DNA from: Phoma sp. XZ068 | Taxonomy: Eukaryota; Ascomycota; Dothideomycetes; Pleosporales; Didymellaceae | Reading direction: 5' to 3' | Length of the DNA stretch: 64,000 nt | Assembly (NCBI GenBank): GCA_004835665.1 | Contig: RBKR01000015.1 | Span: 186,001 to 250,000 of the forward strand | Part shown: positions 53,355 to 62,632 of the stretch, piece by piece | Numbering within the stretch: position 1 is the first letter of the stretch | Layout: every line of letters begins with the position of its first letter | Notes under the pieces: model-generated | Told to the model about the DNA's origin: nothing | The model's input: the letters and a program-made list of their open reading frames with translations, nothing else | Databases searched by the model: none | Position numbers and translations under genes: made by a program

Positions 53355-55016
53355 ATGTCGGAAGAGCAAGCTGCCCACCACTTGCTGAACGTGCTTGAAG
53401 AGAGGGGGCTTGATGTTGATCTCGACAAGATCCTCCTCGGCTTTGAAGATGAGGGGATAAAAGGAGAAGCTGCTGCATGGGTACACGAATACCTGAATGA
53501 GGAAACGCTTTTGACCAAAGAAGAATTGGAGCTGTGGGTACTCTCCGTCAGGCCCGAGGTGCATTCTGACGAGCGGCAGATACCAGACGTTGAAGCGAAA
53601 AGGACTGTCGCACCAGTATGAGAGCGAAGGGGAGCCCACTCGTCCGATCCTTGACAGTGAGATTGCGTCTGCTATCGAATCTTTGCAAAGCTCAACTACT
53701 GCCATTGAGGAGCAATGCAGGGTGTTGGAAGCGCAACGGAATGCTTTAATGAGATTGAAAGCCCTCGACAAGCCCAACCTGGATGTTGAGCATGCGCGTA
53801 ACGAACGGAGGAGAAAGGAGGGGCAAGAGAAGGCACGACTGGACATTGCAATAGACGATGTTTCGACCGCGATTACTGAACAGTTGACCGATGCACGGCG
53901 AGACGTTGGATCGGAGAAGTCAGCACTGAAGAGCTACGTTGCTGAACGGCTTGCGTCTGATGATCAAATTCTGAGCCGGCTTCCAAACATTGTCTCAACG
54001 ATAGTTGCTGAGGTTGAAGTCAGCGAGGACGAGAAGGCCGTGGAGCAGTGGTGCAAAGCCATCATGTCCTTCCGAACAGCTGAGATCAAGGCACGGGTCG
54101 ACACAGTCTACCTGAAAAGCTTGGCTGAACAAACGAATGGCGATTTGCCAGGTGGATCAGATGCAGAGCTCCAAGAACGCAAGCAAGTACTGCAAGCCGA
54201 AATGGAGGAACTGCACGCAGAAGTCGCCTCAATTGCTGAGATGGTGGTCGAACACGAGCTACGAAAGCCAATGATCGAAGTTCAAGAGCGTAAAGAGACG
54301 GAGCGGACACTTGCACGGACAGCTTGGTTGAACTATGTATGCTCTCGCATGGAGTTTATCACAGTGCAAATTACTGACAATCTCAGGTTCTGTCGACACT
54401 CGATTACATGAGGAAACGCCTCGACATTGTCAGTGCGTCTTCCACAGACGCGGACGAGTTTCAACAAGCTATTGTACACATCAACGATGCAGCCTTGAAG
54501 CGAATGCCGGATGTACACGGCCAACATTCAACACCAGTCAAGAGGCGAACATCGTCCGCGCCTCTGTCGGCTTTCACTCCAATGACAAAGCTCAAGCCAA
54601 CGTCGTCTTTGGATCTCCCTGCAGCACTGCAAGATGCACTGCGTCACGCTGGAATATCATTCAGTCACGACAGTCTCGAAGTGCTTCAGGACACGCTCAT
54701 CCAAGCTCGAGCCGAGCGCGAGACGAAGGCTCATGATCATTTCCATGCTACTGCGATAACCACCCACGAGAAGATTGCTGAGCGCTCAAGCAGGGCTGAC
54801 AGCGATCTCAGGATCATCATGGATGCGCTGTATACTCACACACCATTCCAGCGGGTCAGCTTGCTAAATCCCAAGCTGGAGGCGCAGTTGAAGGCCATGG
54901 ATCGAGAACTCGGTCGCAAAGACGGTGAGTTGCTGGAAGCCGAGAGTACCGAGCTCAGCCTGAGCGATCCCAAGGTCAGGGCTTTCATCGCAAAGTATGG
55001 CAGGCAGGGGAGATGA
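53355..55016 (+). CDS. HAUS3/augmin-like coiled-coil protein (520 aa)
   Basis: Three exons: 53355-53537, 53587-54336 and 54387-55016. Introns of 49-50 nt have CTGAC branches. The N-terminus reads LLNVLEERGLDVDLDKIL, then AAWVHEYLNEETLLTKEELELW, close in layout to the HAUS3 N-terminal domain (short helices, W, N-x-L-S/T-x-E-E-L). The rest is largely coiled coil: ASAIESLQSSTTAIEEQCRVLEAQRNAL, ELQERKQVLQAEMEELHAEVASI, and a Ser/Pro-rich break near 360-400 (HSTPVKRRTSS). Augmin recruits gamma-tubulin to spindle microtubules. The fungal subunits are poorly conserved, so the call rests on the N-terminal pattern and length, not on a computed match. It could be another coiled-coil spindle or kinetochore protein. 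Confidence 0.55.
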
Positions 55017-55556
55017 GGTGTGGGCGGTGGTGAGCTAGGGCAGGTACTGGGGTAACCCACCCGAGCCGTAAAAGTGGAGCTAGGGCTGTTAGCGCTGTTG
55101 ACGTGTTCGAGCTGTCAACATGGAGCTGCGGTGGTGTTTGGCGGCCGTGTTGGCAGAGCCGGTTAGTAGCGAGTCAAGCAGCAATGCAGAGAAGCATCGA
55201 AGCCCATTCGCACATGCAGGTCGCCATGCCGTCCTCAAACCGGCTGCGGTTCAGGAGGAACCTCGGACGGGTCGTATGGAGGATAGCTCTGGCGGTACGC
55301 GCATCGTGATAGGCTAGTGTCATGCAGGTCATCCTAGACCATCCCCAGCCATCTCCCAAGCAAAACACAGGAGCTGAGGCGACAACAGAGCGCCCTCTCC
55401 ACAACACCCTTCGCACATCGCCTCAGACGTGCACGGGATGCACCCGCGAGGCCTCTGCAGCTCCCGAGGCAGTTCCAACACCCATTGACCCGCTGATCCC
55501 CCTACTCCCCGCGAGCCCCCCTACCCGCCCACTCCGTCGCCCGCCCGCTCACCGCC
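55017..55556. other. Intergenic; leader of the charged-repeat gene
   Basis: Contains a 65-residue frame (55120-55317) with no motif and a C-rich leader before 55557. No supported gene. Confidence 0.4.
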
Positions 55557-56802
55557 ATGGTCAAAGGAGAGATCTTTGCGTTCGGCACGGCGGCAGCTGC
55601 CCTCGGCGGCGCATATAAGCTCAGCGAGTTCCTGTACAAGGCCAAGCGCCTGCGCGATGTCGGACCTTCCAACGCCGTCTACGTGCGCATCATTGGCCGT
55701 GTGCGCTCCGACCTCGACGAGGTGAGGCGCCTGCTGTCCGTCCGCGAGGTCCACGACGCCCTCGAGGCCAACCCCGAGAAGTCCAAGTGGGTCTATGGCT
55801 GCATGCGTGACGTGCGCGGCGCCCTGGAGAACATCACGCCGCACACGGAGCGCGTCGGATCCGACATCGAGGAGGGCCGCCGTGTGGGCGTCCGCCACCG
55901 TGTCTACTGGCTGCTCAGCGAGAAGGAGAAGCTGGAGAACCGGGAGAAGGAGCTGGCCATCGCCCACGCCAGCCTGACCGAGGTCATTGGCTTCCTGTCC
56001 GGCCTCGAGCCCATTGAGCCGCCCAAGCACAAGCACAAGAAGGAGGAGAAGACCAAGGAGACCCACATCGACATCGACATCAGGCGTGAGGCTCCCGCGA
56101 AGCACACCGAGCACGTCGAGCGCGAGGTCTGGGTCGAGCGCGACAATGCACCCAGGCGTGTTGAGGAGCGTGACGTCTGGATCGAGCGTGATGGCCCTGT
56201 CCCCCCTCGCTATGAGGAGCGCCGTGACGTCTACATCGACGAGCGCGGCCCACGCCACTTCGACGACCGCGGCGACCAGTACCAGCGCGACCTCGACTTC
56301 GAGCGCTACGACCCTGCCGACCCGCGCTACCAGCAGCACACCACCGAGCGCTTTGAGCAGCACGACCACTACGAGCGCCGCGCTCCTCACCCGGATGACC
56401 GCCGCTACGCCCAGGCACCTCTTGGCCGCCGCCCAGAGTCCTTCGAGGACCGCGTCCCCGAGCGCGACAGCTGGATGCAGAGCTCTGCAAACCGCGGCTA
56501 CGGCCCGTACGGCGCGCAGCAGTACCAACGTAGGTTCCAGGGCGACGCCGGCTTTGGAGATGAAGAAGTACTGAACCCCCAACCAGTGCCTCCCAACCAC
56601 CAATACTCCGAGCGCGAGGTAAGACCCTACCCATACCAAAAGTCGAGGATGTAGATGGTCTTGGGCATCGGCTGATTGGGCGCAGGTGTGGGTCGAGGAG
56701 AAGGAAGACTACCGCTTCGACCAGTATGGGAACAAGCTGCCTGACCGGTACTTCCAGCCCGAGTATGCGTCTGTGCCCCGGCCGTACAGGAGCAGGATGT
56801 AG
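55557..56802 (+). CDS. Charged-repeat protein, unknown (392 aa)
   Basis: Two exons: 55557-56618 and 56686-56802, with a GTAAGA donor and GCGCAG acceptor. The N-terminal about 150 residues are helical: a hydrophobic start (FAFGTAAAALGGAYKLSEFL), then VRSDLDEVRRLLSVREVHDAL, KWVYGCMRDVRGALENI and HRVYWLLSEKEKLENREKELA. This bundle faintly recalls N-terminal domains of fungal STAND/HeLo-like proteins, but no signature is secure. A charged region follows with repeated motifs of the type REVWVERD, ERDVWIERD, RRDVYIDERG, and a copy split over the intron (EREVWVEEKED). The tail is Arg/Asp/Tyr/Gln-rich and disordered. Codons are very GC-rich, giving a long antisense frame. No function is proposed. Confidence 0.75.
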
Positions 56803-57105
56803 ATGTGCGACGAGCTGCGGTACGATATCTTTGGATGTAATGAGCTTTTGTGTTTTTGTATATGCCCACCCACCACGTCGAGGTTCGCACGGTGGGACGA
56901 GAATAGTTGTAGCCGCCCAAATATCCCCTTGTGCTTTCTCTGGAGTGGTGCAGACATGCTTTCCCCTGTGACACTGAGATAATTAACTGTGTACTTGACC
57001 TTAGAGACAAACACGCTACCAACACATCAAACAGACGAAAGTTGGAGACATCTCACACCCATTTCTATCGCTACAACACCAGCATTCTCTCTATCACCGC
57101 CACAA
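56803..57105. other. Intergenic spacer
   Basis: 3' region of the charged-repeat gene, T/G- and A-rich. No gene is recognised. Confidence 0.35.
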
Positions 57106-57420
57106 TGCCAGTTCCAGCGACAGTCAAAGACCCAATCACCACCCTCATTCTCACCACCCGCTCAACATAATGGCCCAGCTCTCACAAGCGTAAATTCCCT
57201 CACTCCCAGCCTACAAACCGACTACCCAAACCTAAGATACACTACCTCGCCGCCCTCTTTCTAGCACCGCCCAAGCCACACTCAAATCTACCTCGCCGCC
57301 ACCCTGACCAGCATCCCGGCCGAAGCACAGTATGCTACGCACGCCATGTCGCCGACCTCCTGGTCCAGATGGGAAGGAGGTGGTGCGCAGACCAGTGACG
57401 TATGTGAGTTATACGGTGGT
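57106..57420 (+). pseudogene. Remnant of a gene with several frameshifts
   Basis: Protein-like segments follow one another in changing frames: an ATG-led MPVPATVKDPITTLI, then SLTPSLQTDYPNL, then PKIHYLAALFLAP, then QIYLAATLTSIPAEAQYATHAM, then ADLLVQMGRRW. Together they read like the N-terminal part of a small alpha-helical protein. The pattern resembles fungal carboxymuconolactone decarboxylase/AhpD-like proteins, but this is a weak impression. At least three frame changes in 300 bp without splice signals point to decay or to sequencing errors. Confidence 0.4.
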
Positions 57421-57668
57421 AAGACGTGAGTGACTGCGGGGCCGAGCACTTCGTGAGTCCATCCGGCTGGATTCCTGTTTCTTTCGTGCGTGCAGGCTGG
57501 AAGGAAGCAAATGGAGGGATCGTAGGATTTCCAGGATCTGGCATATTAGTCTAGGATCATTATCAAGAATTTATCGGTCCTACGGTACAGACCGAAAGGA
57601 TCTGCGTATGTGATTGACTTGCTGGGTTTTCAAGCTCTGGTCGTATATTTTATTCGTTTTAGTTGTCC
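57421..57668. other. Intergenic spacer
   Basis: Downstream of ZNG1 (minus strand). No gene is recognised. Confidence 0.35.
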
Positions 57669-58910
57669 CTATGTACTCAGCATCTGAACCAAGCTCTTCT
57701 TGAAACCCTCTTGGTCCACACCTCTCCCTATGAGCACCAACTTCGCCTCGTCGCCATCTCGTGCCGGCTCCTTCGCCTCGTTGACATCGTACAGGTTCCT
57801 CACACCTTGCAATAACAACACTCTCCCGTCCCGGACTGGAATTCTGCCTTTCAGGCGGTGAATCTCAAAGCTCTTATGCGGCGTGTCGTTCGGCAACGTC
57901 TCCTCCCACAAGATCGTCCGCAGGTAAAGATCGAACTTGTCTTCTTGCTCGGCCGTCAACGCCGGGAAGGAGATAGTCGACGTTGTGATTGTGGAATCTA
58001 AATGACTGTGGCCTTTACTCGCGAATGTCAGGTCGTCGGCTGTGACGTCCGCATAGGCGTTGATGTCGAGTAAGAAACCTTCTAGCTGTGGGACTTCGCT
58101 CTTTGTCGTTGTCTTGATGCGTGCAAGGCCGTTGATGGAACGGATACGCTCGACCACCTGCTCTAGCTCCTCTGGGGTGACGAGGTCTGTTTTGTTGACG
58201 AGGATAACATCTGCGTGGCTGATCTGCAGATGAGCGGTCGTTAGCAGCGGTTCATCATGGTCATGGTCATGGTCATGTTTCCGCTTCTCAACCTCCTCCT
58301 CGCCATCACCGAAGCCTTCGTCCAAGCTCTTCAAGACGTTTTTGGCGTCGATCAGCGTTACGATACCGTCGAGGAAGATGGTGCTGCCGAGGCCGTCGTC
58401 GAGCCAGAAAGTTGGCGCCAGGTTACCAGGGTCAGCGAGGCCGGTCGTTTCGAGCAGGATGTAGTCGAAGAGGCCACTTTGGTCCATCAGATTCTCGATG
58501 GCGGCGACACCGACGTCCTTTGCTGAGCAGCATATACAGCCATTTGCGAGGGGGACGAAGGGCGGGGGTTTAGCTTCTGTGGAGTTGGAGTCGGATACTG
58601 TGAGTTGCTTTTCGATGTCGATTGCTGGGTTTTTTAGTCGAGATACTTCACTTCATGGCCGTGGTTACGTACAGTCGCCGAACTCGTTCAAGATGACTGC
58701 GATTTTCTTGCCGTGTTGCGCGGTGAGGATGTAGTTCAGCAGGGTGGTTTTGCCAGCACCCAGGTACCCAGTCACTATGGTGAGCGGAACTTTTGTTGTT
58801 GGTAAAGCATTAGGGTCTTGGAGGAGAGTTGGGACTTCGTCGTCGTCTTCAGCCGCTACTTCTGGCTCAATAAGAACCGGCACCTCGTCATCTGAGGCCT
58901 CAATATCCAT
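57669..58910 (-). CDS. CobW/COG0523 zinc metallochaperone GTPase, ZNG1-like (397 aa)
   Basis: G3E-family GTPase that, in studied eukaryotes, delivers zinc to methionine aminopeptidase 1. Two exons: 58910-58673 and 58624-57669; the 48-nt intron has a GTACGT donor and CGACTAAA branch. Walker A is GYLGAGKTTLLN, followed by VILNEFGDS. The metal-binding GCICC motif lies at about residue 107, then LLETTGLADPGNLAPTFW and NKTDL for guanine binding. A His/Asp-rich loop (KHDHDHDHDE), typical of COG0523, follows. The C-terminal CobW domain has LPNDTPHKSFEIHRLKGRIPV. The N-terminal 30 residues are acidic with two similar DDEVPVL/DDEVPTL segments. It is divergent from the MOB4 gene, 491 bp apart. Confidence 0.92.
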
Positions 58911-59401
58911 GATTCTTTGATGTTGTTAATATAAATCCAATTCTTGAAAGTGTGGCAAGACGAAGATTCAATGGACCGCCCTGGCTGTTGTTTCAAGTTA
59001 GTTTGTGTAAGGGTTGTGGTGGACGATTGCAGGTTTGATTGACTGGTCATGGAAGTTTAAAAGACTTCGACGAACTCCGTATCTCAGGGTCGGAGTTACG
59101 GTGTTGACAGACCCAGCCTCAAGTCCAGCCAAAACAAATATACCAAGCTACATGCTGACTCACTGACCTTGCGAAGATGCGAAAATGCACAAGAGTGACG
59201 TATTGTTCTAGAAACGAAGCCTTTGGAGAGCCCCATCGTGTCTAACTGGGTCCGAGCTAGCGCCGCGGGGAGAAGCGACGACAGGGCTGTCCCTGCCCTG
59301 CATCACAAGCTCACGACGGAAACTTGACAGCTCACCACAACGGCGCCTAACCTTGGACCTTCTCCTCCGCCCTTATCGCTACAGACAGCCACGGCCTGCA
59401 C
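58911..59401. other. Divergent promoter of ZNG1-like and MOB4 genes
   Basis: About 490 bp between divergent starts. No coding signal and no TATA that I trust. Confidence 0.4.
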
Positions 59402-61042
59402 ATGGCCGCGACAGCAATGACCTCGCCTGCCTCTCCCCGCCTGCCCAGTCCGCCGCCGATCGCCGAGGACCAGCTGTCGCCCGTACCAGCCTCTCCCGAG
59501 CAGCAGAAGTTCTTCAGCAACCTCGACCATGCGGCTGCGCGACGGATACGGCCGGGCACAAAGGCGGAGGACATGGCAGAGGGCCCTCCCTTGGTAGAGC
59601 TGTCAGAGGTACGCGCCCGCAGTGGTCCCTGAGCCCGTCAGGAGTGCACCAGCTAAGAAGACGCGCAGATTGATTCAGCCTTCCAGCTCACCGAGCACCT
59701 CAAAGCCCTGCACAACTTTCTCACGCACCCAATAGGATCGAACAGTATGATTCCAGTGGACAAGGACATGGCTCTCAAGCTGGCCCAGCCGCCAGAGAAC
59801 GTGGACAAGACGCTGTGGCTGTACGAGCTGTGCCGCTTCCTCACCCAGAAGGTCAACGCCATCATCGTCGCTCTCTTCTCCGACACGCCGCCATGCTCCT
59901 CGATCACATGCCCTGAGATGCGTGCGTCTGAGTGGCAGTACCTGTGCGCTGTACACGACCCGCCCAAGTCCTGCTGCGCCATCGACTACTGCTGCCATAC
60001 GCTTGATTGGGCCGCGAACACACTCACGTCGCCGAAACACTTCCCCTCGCGCCTTGCTCTCGGCACCGACCAGTCTACACAGCACTCGCAAATACGCCAA
60101 TTGACCAATATCTTTAGACGGGTGTATAGGATATTCGCGCATGCATGGTTTCAGCACCGCGAGATGTTCTGGAAGGTCGAGGGTCGCACAGGGCTGTACA
60201 TCCTCTTCAAGACTGTCTGCGATGTCTACGGTCTGATTCCTGAAGACAACTACACTATCCCTCCTGAGGCTGAGGGCATCGAGCCTCCCACAGAGAGCTT
60301 GAACTCCCTACCACCCCTGATCTTGAAGCGCGAGCCATCGGAGTCTGGGGTGCAAGAGAAGGAGAACACTGGAATTATGGAAGGGCTTTCGGAGCACTCA
60401 CTTTCGACTGCTGGAACAACGAAGCGTCACCGACACTCTCCTTCTGTGGGCGCAATGTCTGTCACAACGGTGGTTGAGGAAGCTGAAGAGGAGGAGGGCC
60501 CATCAACAAAGGAAGCGTCGAGACCCGCTACACAAGTCTTTGAGCCAACACCTGAGGAGCCAGAGGAACCTGAGGAGGCCGAAACTAAACAGTCTGAAGA
60601 GACCACAGAAGGCGATAGCAAGCCGGAATCTACCGAAGAAGCAGCACCAGACGCCTCCCACGCTGTTGATGTGGCTGCAAAAGCAACCACAGAGAGCAAG
60701 GGCGAGGCGGACGCTGAGGACCAGGTTGAGCCTAAGGCTGAAGCCGATGTTGAGGCTGAGGCCAAGGTCGAGGCTGAGGATGAGAAAAGCACATCCGACG
60801 AGCCTGCCGCAAAGGAGGAGCCTGCACCATCTGGGTTCCTGGAACTGGCCCCTGAAGAACACAAGACCACTGAAGAACAAAACACGACCAACGATGAGAA
60901 CGAGAAGCCTACAGAATCGCCGGAGAAGTCGGAGACGAAGGAGTCAGATGTAGAGAAGGATGAGACGGTGCCGGAAACAGGTGATAAAGCTGATAAGGCT
61001 GATAAGGCCGACGACTCCAAGGAGAAGACGGCAGATGCATGA
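59402..61042 (+). CDS. MOB4/phocein-type protein with long acidic tail (526 aa)
   Basis: Subunit of the STRIPAK phosphatase-kinase complex by family; the Sordaria and Neurospora orthologues (MOB3/mob-3) act in hyphal fusion and fruiting-body development. Two exons: 59402-59608 and 59669-61042. The MOB domain covers about 70-285: DKTLWLYELCRFLTQKVNAI, EMRASEWQYLCAVHDPPKSC, AIDYCCHTLDWA, FPSRLAL, RRVYRIFAHAWFQHREMFW and VYGLIPEDNYTIPPE. These match phocein rather than Mob1/Mob2. The C-terminal about 240 residues are Glu/Ala/Lys/Thr/Pro-rich and disordered, ending with ADKADKADDSKEKTADA. Animal phocein (225 residues) lacks such a tail; filamentous fungi have it. Confidence 0.92.
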
Positions 61043-62632
61043 TGATGATGCTACGATGCGTAACGAACAGCCTGCACGGCGACGGGTGCACGGCTTGGAC
61101 TTTCTTCTCACATGTATTTATAACCTCGCATCGCACGCGATGCAGATTTGGCGGTCGTCGATATCATCCATTGTAATGAACAAGGACATGTTCGCCTTCG
61201 GGTACCGGTTATCTGTACAGGTGTAGATTGAATCGTTCACAGAAGTGATCGCGTCATGTTATCTCCGTGGAGCATGGAGCACGGAGCTCGGAGGCTGACG
61301 CGCATGCAGCAAGCGAGGATTGCAACATATCAAAAGCAAAGTGCCCAGGCCAGAGCTGGGGTCCAAGGCAGACGCGCAGCTTGTGCAGCCAATAGAAGAG
61401 GGTACGTTGCCAGCACGTGTGATGGACTGCTAGGATCCAGTGGTTTGAGTTGGAGAAGGTCAAGCCGAAGGAAACAGATATAGTAAAGGCAGAAACAGAG
61501 GCCTGTTTGCATGGCTTCACGCATGCACGTAATATGGAGTGTAAGCCAGGTCAAACTGCCAAACGAGCAAGAATAACCTGACAGCAGCCAAACGAGCAAG
61601 CATAACCTGACAGCAGCCCAACGAGCAGATTTGTGCTCAGCACGCTGCAGCCATGTAGGTGACAAGCATGGATTGCGCTCACACGAAACGACAAAGCCAC
61701 ATCCTGGAGCAGGGGCTGTCGAGATGCTCGAGTGTTGTTGTTTCAAGCTTCATTACGAAATGTCAGCTCTCTAGTCAATGGTAGCGCAGGGAGCGATGGT
61801 TCCTGCCTGGCTTGGCGGCACACCCCACGCAGCGCCTGCGAAGCGAAGCAGCAAGGACACGCGCGCCGGCCGCCTTCTCCGCATTTTGGTGCTCGGCTTG
61901 CTGCAGGCGGCCGCAGGGCTCGAGGCGGTGGTCGCGCAAACTCGTGCTGCAGCGCTCGTCTGCAGTGCCACGGCGACGGCGGGGAATGCTGGGGGCTGGC
62001 GGTGATTACGGCGGCCAGGAGGATCTCAACGCCTGCGCTGCACGGCAATACTCGTCGATACCCCTCAGTTTCCGTGTCGTGTGCACGGATGACCAGGCCA
62101 GGGCACTGCTCTTCTTATCAGGCGGCGGCTACTGCGGGACCCTTCTCGGCTCGTCGCTCGGTCACGCACCGACTCCCATCGCGCTCCCGCTCGCTGACAG
62201 TAACCCGGCGCTGGGCCCACGCTGTCTCTCGAGTCCTGACACCTCTCCCCCCACGCCCGCCCAGGTAGGACCCTCGAACTCGCTTCGTCCAGTTGGTCGT
62301 GGTGGTGCCGCCTCCACCGCCCGCCGACGCTCTGCAGATCATTGGTATAGTTACACAAGGCACCCCTCGTCGCGTCGCTGCAGCGCCCTCGCCAGCGCTC
62401 ACGTCGTTGCGGCCACCAGTCCCCAATTCCCACCGGCCATCGTGCCCTCTATTCCCTGGCCATCGTGCACCATATCCCCCAGAGCCCGCCCGCAAAGCAT
62501 GCCCGCCCACCTCCCCGCGCTCGACTAAACACCGACTCCCTTGGAAAAGCGGACACGCGACCGTGCAACACCGTCAGCCCACTTTTTCCCCAGTGTCGCG
62601 CATAGCTCCCCCGCCGCAGACTCGCCTCGTCT
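61043..62632. other. Intergenic and long GC-rich leader of the C2H2 gene
   Basis: About 1.6 kb. The left half holds a 29-bp repeat. The right half (about 61800-62630) is very C-rich, with overlapping long frames on both strands (up to 238 aa at 61812-62528). These look like composition effects in a leader or promoter. Confidence 0.4.
61559..61626. repeat. 29-bp tandem repeat
   Basis: Two copies of a 29-bp unit starting CCAAACGAGCAAG and ending CTGACAGCAG (one A/C difference) are followed by a partial third (CCCAACGAGCAG). Noncoding minisatellite. Confidence 0.85.

Noticed and set aside
55521..56639. 372-residue minus-strand open frame
   Set aside because: It is antisense to the charged-repeat gene, Val/Leu/Ala/Arg-rich, without motifs. 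It results from strong GC-ending codon bias in the sense gene.
60427..61020. 197-residue Ser-rich minus-strand frame
   Set aside because: Antisense to the Glu/Ala-rich tail of the MOB4 protein; GAG/GAA codons read as Ser/Phe/Leu on the other strand.
61812..62528. 238-residue plus-strand frame
   Set aside because: Arg/Ser/Pro/Ala-rich with no motif, and overlapping frames of similar size occur on both strands; explained by C-rich composition.
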